Positions 15,202-25,175 of a stretch of DNA of 64,000 nucleotides are shown piece by piece. How positions within the stretch are numbered: the first letter of the stretch is position 1; every line of letters starts with the position of its first letter. A program made the position numbers and the translations under genes. Location: positions 496,001 through 560,000 of the forward strand of contig NZ_AP027149.1 of the NCBI RefSeq assembly GCF_027925445.1, in the 5' to 3' direction. Under the pieces are notes generated by a model, which searched no databases, was not told the origin of the DNA, and was given only the letters and a program-made list of their open reading frames with translations. This stretch comes from Methylocystis bryophila (GTDB taxonomy: Bacteria; Pseudomonadota; Alphaproteobacteria; Rhizobiales; Beijerinckiaceae).

Positions 15202-17823
15202 ATGAGACCCGATCGCTATAATTTCGCCGTCGCCGAACCCCGGTGGCGCAAGGCCTGGGACGAGGCGCGGACCTTCGAGGCCGGCAAGCATCCGGAAAAA
15301 CCCAAATACTATGTGCTCGAGATGTTCCCCTATCCGTCGGGGCGCATCCACATGGGCCATGTGCGCAATTATTCGATGGGCGACGTCATCGCCCGCTTCA
15401 TGCGCGCCAGAGGCTTCGACGTTCTGCATCCCATGGGCTGGGACGCCTTCGGCCTGCCCGCCGAGAACGCCGCCATGGCGGGGAAACGCCATCCTGCGGA
15501 ATGGACCTACGCCAATATCGCGACGATGAAGGCGCAGCTGAAATCGCTCGGCCTCTCGCTCGACTGGACGCGCGAGATCGCGACCTGCGATCCGCAATAT
15601 TACGGCCGCCAGCAGCAGCTCTTCCTGGATTTCCTCAAGGCGGGGATCGTCGACAGAAAGCAGTCCAAGGTGAACTGGGACCCGGTCGACAACACGGTGC
15701 TCGCCAATGAGCAGGTCATCGACGGGCGCGGCTGGCGCTCGGGCGCGCTCGTCGAGCAGCGCGAGCTGACGCAGTGGTTCTTCAAGATCACCGATTACGC
15801 CGAGGAACTGCTCTCGGGTCTCGACACGCTCGAGCGCTGGCCCGAAAAAGTGCGGCTCATGCAGCATAATTGGATCGGCCGCTCGGAGGGTCTGCTGCTG
15901 CGCTTTGCGCTTGCCGCCCCGCTCGGCGAGGCGCGCGAGGTCGAGGTCTTCACGACGCGCCCCGATACGCTTTTCGGCGCGAAATTCGTCGCCATCGCCG
16001 CCGACCATCCGCTGGCCAGGGCCGCCGCCGAGAAGGACGAGAGGCTTTCCGCCTTCATCGAGGAGTGCCGCCACATCGGCACCTCGGTCGCGGCGATCGA
16101 GACCGCCGAGAAGAAGGGCTACGACACCGGACTGAGGGCCATCCACCCCTTCGATCCCAACTGGACGCTGCCCGTCTATGTCGCGAATTTCGTGCTCATG
16201 GACTATGGCACGGGCGCGATCTTCGGCTGCCCGGCGCATGATCAGCGCGACCTCGATTTCTCCAACGCCTATGGGCTCGGCGCGACGCCCGTCGTCTGCC
16301 CCGAGGGGACGGACCCCGCGGAGATCAAGATTAGCGACACGGCCATCGACGGCGACGGGCGGCTCATCAATTCGCGCTTCCTCGACGGCAAGACCGTCGC
16401 GGAGGCCAAGGAGGAGGTGGCGCGGCGCCTCGAGACGACCGCGCTCTTCGGGTCAGCCCAGGGCCAGCGCAAGGTCAATTACAAGCTGCGCGACTGGGGC
16501 GTCTCGCGCCAACGCTATTGGGGTTGCCCGATCCCGATCATCCATTGCGACGCCTGCGGGGCCGTGCCGGTCCCCACGCAGGACCTGCCGGTAAGGCTCC
16601 CCGAGGATGTCTCCTTCGATCAGCCGGGCAATCCGCTCGATCGCCATCCGAGCTGGAAGCACGTCGCCTGCCCGCAATGCGGCAAGCCCGCGCGGCGCGA
16701 GACCGACACGATGGACACTTTCGTTGATTCGTCTTGGTATTTCGCGCGCTTCACCGATCCGCACAATCAGGAGGCGCCCGCCTCGAAGGAGGCGACCGCG
16801 CGCTGGCTGCCGGTCGATCAATATATCGGCGGCATCGAGCACGCGATTTTGCATCTGCTCTATTCGCGCTTCTTCGCGCGGGCGATGCGTGATTCCGGCC
16901 ATGGCGCCCTGGCCGAGCCCTTCGCCGGCCTCTTCACGCAGGGCATGGTCGTCCATGAGACCTACAAGGGCCCGGACGGCTGGGTTTCGCCGGCCGACAT
17001 CAGGATCGAGGCGGGGCCCGACGGGCGGCGCGCCTTCCTGATCGAGGACAGCTCCGAGATCGTGATTGGTCCGATCGAGAAGATGTCGAAGTCGAAGAAG
17101 AACACGGTCGACCCTGACGACATCATCGAAAGCTATGGCGCCGACACGGCCCGGCTCTTCGTCCTCTCCGACAGCCCGCCCGACCGCGACGTGATCTGGT
17201 CGGACGAGGGCGCGCAGGGGGCCTGGCGTTTCGTGCAGCGCCTGTGGCGGCTCACCGGCGAGCTCGGCCGAGTCGCCGCGCCGGCCGGGACCGTCGCGCC
17301 CGCGCAATTTTCGCCAGAGGCCACGGCGCTCCGCCAGGCGACCCACCGCGCCATCGCTCAGGTCACGGAAAACGTCGAACGGCTGCGCTTCAACAGCGCC
17401 ATCGCCCGCATCCGCGAATTCGCCAATGAGCTGACCGCGGCGCTCGACGCCGTGACCGAGGCGGGCGTCGGGCCGGACGCCGCCTGGGCCTATCGTGAGG
17501 CGGCGGAGGCCCTGATCCGGCTCGTCGCCCCGATGACCCCGCATGTCGCCGAGGAATGCTGGGCGGACCTCGGCGCGGCGGGTCTCGTCGCCGAAGCCGC
17601 CTGGCCGCAGGCCGACCCAATTTTGGTCGCAAAGGAAATGATAAGCTTGCCCGTGCAAGTTAACGGCAAGAGACGCGCGGAGATTCTCGTCGCGAGGGAC
17701 GCGGGCGAGGAAGCCGTGCGCGCCGAGGCGTTGGCGCAAGAGGCCGTTCAGCGCGCGCTGGAAGGCCGCTCCGTGAAGAAGTTCATTCTCGTCCCGGGCA
17801 GGATCGTCAATGTCGTCGTCTAG
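15202..17823 (+). CDS. leuS: Leucyl-tRNA synthetase
   Basis: This 873-residue class I synthetase charges tRNA-Leu. The HIGH-type motif is PSGRIHMGHVRNYSMGD (about 47-63) and the KMSKS loop is IEKMSKSKKNTVDPDDI (about 628-644). The editing (CP1) domain lies between, with TTRPDTLFGAKF and the MDYGTGAIFGCPAHDQRD signature. The zinc-type insert HCDACGAVPVP...CPQCGKP is present. Length is normal. The 3' end overlaps lptE by 14 bases, the usual alphaproteobacterial arrangement. Confidence 0.98.
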   Translation: MRPDRYNFAVAEPRWRKAWDEARTFEAGKHPEKPKYYVLEMFPYPSGRIHMGHVRNYSMGDVIARFMRARGFDVLHPMGWDAFGLPAENAAMAGKRHPAEWTYANIATMKAQLKSLGLSLDWTREIATCDPQYYGRQQQLFLDFLKAGIVDRKQSKVNWDPVDNTVLANEQVIDGRGWRSGALVEQRELTQWFFKITDYAEELLSGLDTLERWPEKVRLMQHNWIGRSEGLLLRFALAAPLGEAREVEVFTTRPDTLFGAKFVAIAADHPLARAAAEKDERLSAFIEECRHIGTSVAAIETAEKKGYDTGLRAIHPFDPNWTLPVYVANFVLMDYGTGAIFGCPAHDQRDLDFSNAYGLGATPVVCPEGTDPAEIKISDTAIDGDGRLINSRFLDGKTVAEAKEEVARRLETTALFGSAQGQRKVNYKLRDWGVSRQRYWGCPIPIIHCDACGAVPVPTQDLPVRLPEDVSFDQPGNPLDRHPSWKHVACPQCGKPARRETDTMDTFVDSSWYFARFTDPHNQEAPASKEATARWLPVDQYIGGIEHAILHLLYSRFFARAMRDSGHGALAEPFAGLFTQGMVVHETYKGPDGWVSPADIRIEAGPDGRRAFLIEDSSEIVIGPIEKMSKSKKNTVDPDDIIESYGADTARLFVLSDSPPDRDVIWSDEGAQGAWRFVQRLWRLTGELGRVAAPAGTVAPAQFSPEATALRQATHRAIAQVTENVERLRFNSAIARIREFANELTAALDAVTEAGVGPDAAWAYREAAEALIRLVAPMTPHVAEECWADLGAAGLVAEAAWPQADPILVAKEMISLPVQVNGKRRAEILVARDAGEEAVRAEALAQEAVQRALEGRSVKKFILVPGRIVNVVV

Positions 17824-18418
17824 GCCACGTTTTCTCGATCACGCCGCGATCGGGCGGGATCGCCCGGTGCCTGCGCGGGTCTCGAACCTTTTCCTGCGAC
17901 GACTGGCCGCGGGCTTCGCCACGCTGACGCTCGCGGGCTGCATCGAGCCGATGTACGGCCCGCTCTCCTCCGCCCCGGACCTCGCAAACCAGCTTGCCTC
18001 GATCGAGGTGGGGCCCATCCCGGATCGCATGGGCCATTACGTGCGGGACGATCTGATCTTCGATCTCAACGGAACCGGGGCGGCGTTCACGCCGCGCTAT
18101 CGGCTCGAGGTGAAGCTCGGCGAGCAGGTGCGCACGCCGATCGTCGACACGGTGACGGGGCGCGCGACCTCGGCTTCCGTCGTCATCAAGGCGGACTACA
18201 GGCTCGTCACGATACCCGACGGCAAGCTCGTGACGGAGGGCACGGCCTTGTCGCTCGCGAGCTACGACCGCTTCAGCAACCGGCTCGCCAATGTCCGCGC
18301 CGCCCGCGACGCCGAGATCCGCGACGCCAAAGTCATCGCCGAGAGCATCCAAACGCGGCTCGCGGTCGCCCTCGGCGGACCGCAGAACCCGCCCCCTGTC
18401 GACTTGTCGGTCCGTTAA
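17810..18418 (+). CDS. lptE: LPS-assembly lipoprotein LptE
   Basis: LptE is the outer-membrane lipoprotein that plugs and assembles the LptD translocon for lipopolysaccharide. The 202-residue frame has a long N-terminal region and then a lipoprotein signal ending LTLAGC (Cys at about 44), followed by IEPMYGPL, typical of alphaproteobacterial LptE. The body is mostly beta with RLEVKLGEQ and ASVVIKADYRLV. It overlaps the end of leuS, which supports the assignment. The holA gene that often follows is absent here. The true start could lie downstream of 17810 because the pre-signal stretch is unusually long. Confidence 0.88.
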   Translation: MSSSRPRFLDHAAIGRDRPVPARVSNLFLRRLAAGFATLTLAGCIEPMYGPLSSAPDLANQLASIEVGPIPDRMGHYVRDDLIFDLNGTGAAFTPRYRLEVKLGEQVRTPIVDTVTGRATSASVVIKADYRLVTIPDGKLVTEGTALSLASYDRFSNRLANVRAARDAEIRDAKVIAESIQTRLAVALGGPQNPPPVDLSVR

Positions 18419-18622
18419 CCAAGCCGCCGCGGCTCGCGTCGCTCGCAGCGCGGTCCCTTAAACATTTTCGTCGCGCGTAACCGCACACCGCGGCGTTTCG
18501 TCGTCAAGGTGAGACTTTTCCCTGTTTGAACTCCTTTTGCAAACCGCTCGCGATAGAGATTAACGAGCGTCTGGCGTGAAGAAAAATTTCCTTTGCGCCG
18601 AGAGTGTCGAGGGGAGTCGAAG

Positions 18623-20104
18623 ATGGACGACGTCGTTTCTGGCGAATTTGACCACAAGACGGAGACGACCGCACGGTCGGTGCAGTCCTACATCGACGAG
18701 GCGGCGCATTGGCGGGACGGAACGCCGCTCGTCGGCACGCCGATGACCCGCATGCAATGGCGGATCTGGTATCTCGCGGCGGCCGGCAAGTTTTTCGAGG
18801 GGCTGATCGTCTTCATGACCGGCGTCGCGATGCCGCTGATCGCACAAGAATTTCAGATGGGCAAAGCCCAGCACGGCGTCATCGGCGCGGCGAGCCTGTT
18901 CGGCATTTTGATCGGGGCGGTCGGCCTTGGCGGCCTCTCCGACCATTTCGGTCGCAAGCGCATGTTCATCGTCGAGATGTTCCTGTTCTTGGTGTTCCTT
19001 TGCCTCGTCTGCTTTAGCCCGAGCTATTTGTGGCTCGCTTTCTTCCTCTTTGGGCTGGGCGTCGCGCTGGGCTGCGACTATCCCACGGCGCATGTGATCA
19101 TTTCCGAGAGCATCCCCAGCCGAATGCGCGGACAGCTGGTGTTGTCGGCCTTCGGCTTCCAGGCTCTCGGCGCGTTGACCGGCACTGTCGTCGGCTATCT
19201 CGTCCTCACCAACCTGCCTGAAATCAGCGCCTGGCGTTGGATGTACGCCAGCGCCATCGTCCCTGCGCTGGTCGTCGCCGTCGCACGCTTCTGGATCACC
19301 GAGAGCGCCCATTGGCTGCTGCTGAAAGGCGAGAACTCGGAAGCGGAAGAGCAGATCAGCCTGCTCCTGCAGCGGGAGCCGGCCTATCCGAAGACCGTCC
19401 GATTGGCCGAACCGAACGGGGAGGCCAACCGGGCCAATTTTCTCTCGTTGTTTGAGCGCAAAAATATCCGCGCGACGATTTTGGCCTCGGTTCCCTGGTT
19501 TCTCCAGGATCTCGGCACCTATGGCATCGGCATCTTCACCCCGACGATCCTTGCCGCCACCATCGGGCATAAGACGGAACACGTGCGCAACATTGCGGAC
19601 CTCATCAACAACGACGTGCTCGCTGCCAAGGGCTCGGGCCTGATCGACGTTCTGCTCATCGTCGGCATCGTCTGCGCGTTCCTGTTCGTGAACAAATTCG
19701 GGAGCATAAAGCTGCAGATCTGGGGGTTCGTCGGCTGCGCCGTCGGCCTCGCCATTGCCGCCAGCTCGACCTTCTTCCACGGCGGAACGGAGATCGCGCT
19801 GATCTTCCTCGGCTTCATGACATTCAACTTCATGACCAATCTCGGCCCCAACGCGCAGACCTATCTCCTGGCGGGCGAGGTCTTTCCGACGAGCGTGCGT
19901 GGGACGGGCGCGGGCTTCGCGGCCTCCTTCGCAAAGATCGGCGCCGTGACGACAGCCTTTCTCTTTCCGATACTTCTCGCGGACATTGGAGAGCGCGCGC
20001 TGCTCCTCGGCCTCGTCGTGACCTCGCTCATCGGCGCTGTCGTGACATGGGCCTTTCAGATCCACACCACGGGCGTGAATCTGGAGGAGATTGGGGGCGA
20101 GTAG
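18623..20104 (+). CDS. Major facilitator superfamily transporter (sugar porter-like)
   Basis: This 493-residue inner-membrane carrier has a cytoplasmic N-terminal tail of about 40 residues and then 12 predicted helices. The MFS loop 2-3 motif GGLSDHFGRKRMF is clear, as is ESIPSRMRGQL after helix 4 and PTSVRGTGAGF near helix 10; these point to the sugar/metabolite:H+ symporter branch. GCDYPTAHVIISE resembles the phosphate/aromatic-acid carriers. The substrate is unassigned. The start at 18623 has GAGGGGAG upstream. The 200-base gap to lptE contains nothing recognised. Confidence 0.87.
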   Translation: MDDVVSGEFDHKTETTARSVQSYIDEAAHWRDGTPLVGTPMTRMQWRIWYLAAAGKFFEGLIVFMTGVAMPLIAQEFQMGKAQHGVIGAASLFGILIGAVGLGGLSDHFGRKRMFIVEMFLFLVFLCLVCFSPSYLWLAFFLFGLGVALGCDYPTAHVIISESIPSRMRGQLVLSAFGFQALGALTGTVVGYLVLTNLPEISAWRWMYASAIVPALVVAVARFWITESAHWLLLKGENSEAEEQISLLLQREPAYPKTVRLAEPNGEANRANFLSLFERKNIRATILASVPWFLQDLGTYGIGIFTPTILAATIGHKTEHVRNIADLINNDVLAAKGSGLIDVLLIVGIVCAFLFVNKFGSIKLQIWGFVGCAVGLAIAASSTFFHGGTEIALIFLGFMTFNFMTNLGPNAQTYLLAGEVFPTSVRGTGAGFAASFAKIGAVTTAFLFPILLADIGERALLLGLVVTSLIGAVVTWAFQIHTTGVNLEEIGGE

Positions 20105-20110
20105 CGCCTA

Positions 20111-20223
20111 GCGCGTTTCCCGCTCGAACGGAATCGTTCGAGCGATAAGGAATCGCGCCAAATCAAAGGTGGAGCATGTCATGACCGGAAAACCGCTTCG
20201 CACTTTTCCGTGACATGCTCTAG
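20111..20223. repeat. Dispersed repeat, family B copy 1
   Basis: This is a two-part element. The first part is GCGTTTCCCGCTCGAACGGAATCGTTCGAGCGATAAGGAATCGCGCC (inner arms CGCTCGAACG/CGTTCGAGCG). The second is AGCATGTCATGACCGGAAAA...TTTTCCGTGACATGCT. The 5' arm AGCATGTCA pairs with TGACATGCT. Other copies are at 30595-30707, 56290-56405 and, second half only, 58943-59011. Confidence 0.8.
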
Positions 20224-20303
20224 CCGCGAGCAGGCCGCGCGCTCGCGCTGGGGCGCGCGCATCCGGCGAGCCTTTCTTTACGTCTCTGCGTAAGAATAGG
20301 GGC

Positions 20304-21275
20304 ATGACCGATTCGAAGCAGCAGAAGCTCCTTTCCGCGGAAGCCTTCCTGGCCAGCGACGAAATTCGCGGGGAAGCGGCGGCCTGGCTCGAGACGCTCG
20401 CCTTCGAGAAGCGCTTCTCCCCGCATACGATCGAGGCCTATGGGCGCGATCTGCGGCGCTTCCTCGCTTTTCTCGCTGAGCATCGGGGTCGCCCCGCCGA
20501 CGCGACGCTTCTCAAAGACCTCGAGCCCTCGGACCTGCGCGCCTTCCTGGCGCGCCGACGCAACGAAGGACTTGAAAGCCGTTCGCTCTTGCGCGCGCTG
20601 GCGGCGACGCGCTCCTTCATGCGCCATCTCGAAAAGAAGGGGCTCGGCCGCACCGACGTGTTCGCCGCCGTGCGGCCGCCCAAACGCCCGCATCATCTGC
20701 CAAAGGCGCTGGGCGTCGATGACGCCAAAGAGCTGATCGATCCGCGGACTCGTGCAGGCGAAACGCGCGAGCCCTGGATCATCGCGCGCGACTGCGCCGT
20801 GCTGGGCCTGCTTTATGGAGCCGGGTTGCGCATTTCCGAAGCGCTGTCGCTCTCCCGCGCCGAAGCGCCGATTGGCGCGACCGATCGCGTCGCCGTTCGC
20901 GGCAAGGGCGGCAAGACGCGCGTCGTCCCGGTGATCGAGCCGGTGCGACGCCTGCTTGAAAATTATCTGGCGCTCTGCCCCTACGAGCTCTCCGGCGGTC
21001 CGCTCTTCGTCGGCGCGCGCGGCGGACCCTTGAGCCCACGCATCATCCAGCTCGCTGTCGAACGCATGCGCGGCGCGCTGGGCCTGCCGGCCGGCGCGAC
21101 GCCGCATGCGTTGCGTCATTCCTTCGCGACGCATCTTCTGGGACGCGGCGGCGATCTGCGCACGATTCAGGAGCTGCTCGGCCACGCCTCGCTCTCGACG
21201 ACACAGATCTATACGGCGGTAGACAAGACGCGCCTGCTCGACGCCTATCGACTGGCGCATCCGCGCGCGCAATGA
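20304..21275 (+). CDS. xerC: Tyrosine recombinase XerC
   Basis: This 323-residue site-specific recombinase is the XerC partner that resolves chromosome dimers at dif together with XerD. The N-terminal SAM-like DNA-binding domain is at about 20-115 (SPHTIEAYGRDLRRFL). In the catalytic domain the residues R176 (GLRISEAL), K201 (GKGGKTR), H268 and R271 (HALRHSF), H294 (LLGHASL) and nucleophile Y303 are all in place. The C terminus, DKTRLLDAYRLAHPRAQ, is typical of Xer proteins. Assignment to XerC over XerD rests on overall resemblance. Confidence 0.93.
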   Translation: MTDSKQQKLLSAEAFLASDEIRGEAAAWLETLAFEKRFSPHTIEAYGRDLRRFLAFLAEHRGRPADATLLKDLEPSDLRAFLARRRNEGLESRSLLRALAATRSFMRHLEKKGLGRTDVFAAVRPPKRPHHLPKALGVDDAKELIDPRTRAGETREPWIIARDCAVLGLLYGAGLRISEALSLSRAEAPIGATDRVAVRGKGGKTRVVPVIEPVRRLLENYLALCPYELSGGPLFVGARGGPLSPRIIQLAVERMRGALGLPAGATPHALRHSFATHLLGRGGDLRTIQELLGHASLSTTQIYTAVDKTRLLDAYRLAHPRAQ

Positions 21276-21445
21276 GCGCGGGTCGCGAGCTTGCGTTTTT
21301 TCAGCGCCGCCCCTGCTCGCGGCCCGCACCGCTTTCGTCCCGGCGCCCGCGCTTAAATATCGCTCGTCTCCCGATTTTTTCCGAGAGCATGCTTGCAACT
21401 GCGAATTTTTGAGATAAATCTCCAGCGAAATAACAAGGAATCGAG

Positions 21446-22213
21446 ATGGAAGAGTTTCTCTCCGAAGGCGTCGCAATAGCCTATGTGGTTTTTGAACCCC
21501 GGGAGCAGGACCGTAACGAGCCGATCGTGCTTGTTCACGGTTTCGCCTCGACGCATGCCGTGAACTGGCTGTTCAACCAATGGGCTAAGACGCTCACGGA
21601 GGATGGACGTCGCGTCGTGATGCTCGACCTGCGCGGGCACGGCCGTTCGCAGAAGCTCTACGATCCCGAAGCCTACACTTTTGGCGCCATGGCCGACGAC
21701 ACGCTCCGGCTGATGGAGCACCTCGGAATGGATCGGGCCGATATCATGGGCTACTCCATGGGCGGCCGCGTCGCGACACAGCTCGCGCTCTCGCATCCCG
21801 AGCGCGTGCGCGCGTTGATCTTGGGCGGCGTCGGCGCCAACCTCCTCGCTCCCACGGCGCTCATGCCCGGCATGGCCGAGGCGATGGAGGCCGCGGACAT
21901 CCAGGATGTCGATGATCACAGCCTCAAGATTTTTCGAGGCTTTGCCGAATCGACGAGAAGCGATCTGAAGGCGCTGGCGGCCTGCGCCCGAGGCCTCAAG
22001 CCGAGCTTCGGACCGCAGGATCTGGCGCGGGTCGAGGCGCCGACGCTGATCTGCGCCGGCACGCGCGATGATGTGGCTGGCGATCCGCATCCGCTCGGAA
22101 ACCTCTTCAGGCAGGCCGATGTCATCGACATCCCCGGACGCGATCACAACCGCGCCGTAGGGGATCGAGTCTTCAAACAGGCCGTGCTCGAATTTCTGGC
22201 GGCGAGACCATAG
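21446..22213 (+). CDS. Alpha/beta-hydrolase fold protein
   Basis: This 255-residue hydrolase has the oxyanion region VLVHGFAST (about 29-37), the LDLRGHGRS loop (about 58-66), the nucleophile elbow GYSMGG (Ser at about 97) and the C-terminal acid/His pair region, DVIDIPGRDHNRAV. It most resembles esterases or carboxylesterase-type enzymes; the substrate is unknown. Good ribosome site: AAGGAATCGAG before the ATG. No operon partner. Confidence 0.88.
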   Translation: MEEFLSEGVAIAYVVFEPREQDRNEPIVLVHGFASTHAVNWLFNQWAKTLTEDGRRVVMLDLRGHGRSQKLYDPEAYTFGAMADDTLRLMEHLGMDRADIMGYSMGGRVATQLALSHPERVRALILGGVGANLLAPTALMPGMAEAMEAADIQDVDDHSLKIFRGFAESTRSDLKALAACARGLKPSFGPQDLARVEAPTLICAGTRDDVAGDPHPLGNLFRQADVIDIPGRDHNRAVGDRVFKQAVLEFLAARP

Positions 22214-22355
22214 ATCGCGCTGCGTTCAGCCGACATCGCCGGAACGCAAAAGATCGCGATCGATTGCAAGAGCATGAAGACCGCCCGATAAACGCCGGCT
22301 TCGGCCTCGCCTAAGCGTTCGAACGCGCTATGTCGGGCCGAAAGGAGCGTCGCGC

Positions 22356-23180
22356 ATGGCCCTGGCGAATTCTGCACCGGCGAAACTGTCTCCGGACCCT
22401 CTTTTCCGACGCCTGCGCGCGGAGGCGGAGGCCACGCTCAAAATCGAGCCCTTGCTCGCGACGCTTCTCAACGACACGGTCCTCGCTCAGGACAGCCTCG
22501 AGACGGCGGTGGCGCATCGCGTCTCGGAGCGCCTCGCCGGCCCTGAGGTCTCCGGCGCGTCGATTCGCCGCGCCTTTGCCCAATATTTCGAACGAAACGG
22601 CGAGGCGGAAGCCATTCTGCGCGCGGATCTCCTTGCCGTGCTCGAACGCGACCCGGCCTGCACGCGCCTCCTCGAGCCCGTCCTCTACTTCAAGGGCTTC
22701 CACGCCATTCAGGCGCATCGCGTCGCGCATGCCGCCTGGCTCGGCGGCCGCAGCGACTTCGCGCTCAGCCTGCAGTCGCTCTCCTCGCAGAAGTTTCAGA
22801 CGGACATCCACCCCGCCGCCCGGATCGGACGCGGCTTTTTCCTCGATCACGCGACGGGCGTCGTGATCGGGGCAACCGCGGTGATCGAGGACGAAGTCTC
22901 GATGCTTCACGCGGTGACGCTGGGCGGCAGCGGCAAAAAGAGCGGAGAGCGGCATCCCAAGGTCAGACGCGGCGTGTTGATCGGGGCCGGGGCGCAGGTC
23001 TTTGGCAATATCGAGATCGGCGCGGGCGCGCTCATCGCCGCGGGGTCCGTGGTGCTCGAAGACGTGCCCCCGCATAAGACCGTCGCCGGATCGCCCGCGC
23101 GCGTGGTCGGCGACGTAACGCAGGCCGAGCCGTCGCTTGCGATGGATCAGGTCCATGACGTGATCGATTCGGGCATATAG
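22356..23180 (+). CDS. cysE: Serine O-acetyltransferase CysE
   Basis: This 274-residue protein transfers acetyl from acetyl-CoA to serine, the first step of cysteine synthesis. The helical N-terminal SAT domain is at about 15-150, with FKGFHAIQAHRVAHAAWL. A left-handed beta-helix of hexapeptide repeats follows (IHPAARIGRGFFLDHATGV, then VIGATAVIEDEV and MLHAVTLGGSG), carrying the catalytic Asp-His region. The C-terminal tail ends DVIDSGI; a terminal isoleucine is the classic anchor for cysteine synthase (CysK) binding. It stands alone; the upstream gap (22214-22355) carries a weak palindrome around GCTGCGTTC. Confidence 0.95.
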   Translation: MALANSAPAKLSPDPLFRRLRAEAEATLKIEPLLATLLNDTVLAQDSLETAVAHRVSERLAGPEVSGASIRRAFAQYFERNGEAEAILRADLLAVLERDPACTRLLEPVLYFKGFHAIQAHRVAHAAWLGGRSDFALSLQSLSSQKFQTDIHPAARIGRGFFLDHATGVVIGATAVIEDEVSMLHAVTLGGSGKKSGERHPKVRRGVLIGAGAQVFGNIEIGAGALIAAGSVVLEDVPPHKTVAGSPARVVGDVTQAEPSLAMDQVHDVIDSGI

Positions 23181-23393
23181 CGATCGAGACAGCTCTATGG
23201 AGAATTCTGTGGCGCGAAAGGGATTGAATAGAAAGCCCGACGTTCTGGAAGCTCCCCGTTAAGACTTCCAGATTAACATCAAATACATCGAGTCTCGCGC
23301 CGCGGCTTCGTTTGCTTCCGTCCGTCTCCTCCGCCGAGCGACGGCCCGTTGCAGCGCGCGCCCGCGGGGTTCTCCTTTGCGTTCGCGTGCAGC

Positions 23394-24947
23394 ATGAGCG
23401 AAATCACCGCCGAAATGATCGAGAGGGGTCGGGGCGCCGACCCCCGGCGCGCCGCCGAGCGCCGCAAGAGCGGCGCGCGGATCCAACGGGCGCGGGAGCG
23501 GTCGGCGGCCTCCGACGCCGTTCAGGCCGGCCACGACCGCGAGCTTTTGCGCATTTACGCGACCGCGCGGCTCGACTCCGCGCTTTCTGCGACGACGCTC
23601 ATCGCCCTCGTCGGGCTCTGCAGCTTTTGGTGGGCGCGGTCGAATCTGCCTATCCTTTGGGGGGCGGCGGCCTTCGCGAGTCTCCTGATTTGCTGTTGGG
23701 CGGCCAAGAGCTTCACTGAAGTCGAGGATTTGAAGCTCAATCCGGGTCGATGGACCGCGCGCCTTGCCCTGGCCGAGTGCGTCCACTCGGCGATTTGGGG
23801 CGGCGTGGCGCTGGTTGTCGGCAGTTGCGACGATCCCAAGGCGCAGATTTTCACGATTGGGATGTTGCTGCTCGTCTCCGCCTTCAATTGCGTCGTCACC
23901 GCGGCGGCGCCGCTCGCTGCCTATGCGGCGTCCATCCCGATCATCTGCGCCACGTTCTGGATCATCGGCTTTCACTCTCTCGGCGACCACTCGACGGCGA
24001 CGCTGGCGCTCGTTTTCCTTTGCGCGGCGCAGCTCTTCTTCCTCCTGTTGGCGCGGCGCTTTCATCAACTCTCCTTCGAGAGCGTCTCTCATCGCTGCGA
24101 GAAAAGCGAGCTCATCGCCGAGCTGGAGCAGGCCAAGGCGAAATCCGATGAGGCGAGGCGACGCGCGGAAGAGGCCAATCTCGCGAAATCCCGCTTTCTC
24201 GCCACGATGAGCCATGAGCTGCGCACGCCGCTGAACGCGATCCTCGGCTTTTCCGAAGTGCTCAAGAACGAGATCTTCGGCGCGCATTCCAACCCGAGCT
24301 ACAAGGATTACGCTAACGACATCCATTCGAGCGGCCAGCATCTCCTGACGCTCATCAACGAGATTCTCGATATTTCCCGCATCGAGGCCGGCCGCTACGA
24401 CCTGAAGGAGGAAAGCCTTTCGCTCGGCGCGATCGCGCAGGACTGCCGTCACCTGCTCGCCCTGCGCGCGCAGAAGGGGGACCTTGAGCTCGAGGAGCTC
24501 ATCGAGCCCAATCTTCCGCGGATCTGGGCCGACGAGCGGGCCATGCGCCAGATCGTGCTCAACCTGCTCGCCAACGCGATCAAATTCACGCCGCGCGGCG
24601 GTCTCGTCACGATCAAGGTCGGCTGGACGAGCGCGGGCGGCCAATATTTGTCGGTGAAAGACAACGGCCCCGGCATTCCCGAAAATGAGATCGCGGTCGT
24701 CCTGTCCTCATTCGGGCGCGGCTCGCTGGCGCACAAGCATGCGGAAGAAGGCGCGGGGCTGGGGCTGCCGATCGTGAAGGGGCTGATCGAGCTGCATAAC
24801 GGAAGGTTCCTGCTGCGCTCCAAGCTGCGCGAGGGCACGGAAGCGATCATGGCGTTGCCGCCGCAGCGCGTCATGGACGCGCTGCCGCATATCGAAACCG
24901 ACGCGAAGCCGATGGCGCGGCAAAGCTTCGTCGCCACGTCCCCTTAG
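23394..24947 (+). CDS. Membrane sensor histidine kinase (PleC/DivJ-like)
   Basis: This 517-residue kinase has about six N-terminal membrane helices (about 62-222), a short coiled linker (EQAKAKSDEARRRAEEAN) and then the transmitter. The H-box is TMSHELRTPLNAILGFSE (H274), the N-box NLLANAIKFTP, the G1 box DNGPGIP and the G2 box GAGLGLPIV. The layout is that of alphaproteobacterial PleC/DivJ-type HWE-unrelated HisKA kinases. No receiver and no partner regulator lie beside it, so its target is unknown. An upstream in-frame start at 23349 is possible, but ATG 23394 gives a more natural N terminus. Confidence 0.87.
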   Translation: MSEITAEMIERGRGADPRRAAERRKSGARIQRARERSAASDAVQAGHDRELLRIYATARLDSALSATTLIALVGLCSFWWARSNLPILWGAAAFASLLICCWAAKSFTEVEDLKLNPGRWTARLALAECVHSAIWGGVALVVGSCDDPKAQIFTIGMLLLVSAFNCVVTAAAPLAAYAASIPIICATFWIIGFHSLGDHSTATLALVFLCAAQLFFLLLARRFHQLSFESVSHRCEKSELIAELEQAKAKSDEARRRAEEANLAKSRFLATMSHELRTPLNAILGFSEVLKNEIFGAHSNPSYKDYANDIHSSGQHLLTLINEILDISRIEAGRYDLKEESLSLGAIAQDCRHLLALRAQKGDLELEELIEPNLPRIWADERAMRQIVLNLLANAIKFTPRGGLVTIKVGWTSAGGQYLSVKDNGPGIPENEIAVVLSSFGRGSLAHKHAEEGAGLGLPIVKGLIELHNGRFLLRSKLREGTEAIMALPPQRVMDALPHIETDAKPMARQSFVATSP

Positions 24948-25175
24948 GGAGCTGCGGCGGGCGCAGGGCTCGGGCAGTTTGGCGGTTCGAACCGACGCAT
25001 GGCGCCAAAGCGCGCCACGAGCCGAGAACAGGCCTGCGCCCCAGCTTGAAATTCATAATGAGGGCACGAGATATTCGAAAGTATTACGGCCGGCGTTCAG
25101 CCTGGGCGTGGCCAGCATGGCTGTGACCGCCTCAAATCGAATGGCTGCTAAATAACCAAACGCAAAGGCTATTCA

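Noticed and set aside
20220..21476. 418-codon minus-strand frame
   Set aside because: Antisense of xerC in high-GC DNA; Arg/Ala/Glu-rich composition without a domain.
24970..25015. GGCGGTTCGAACCGACGC, like a tRNA T arm
   Set aside because: No acceptor, D or anticodon arms can be fitted on either strand.
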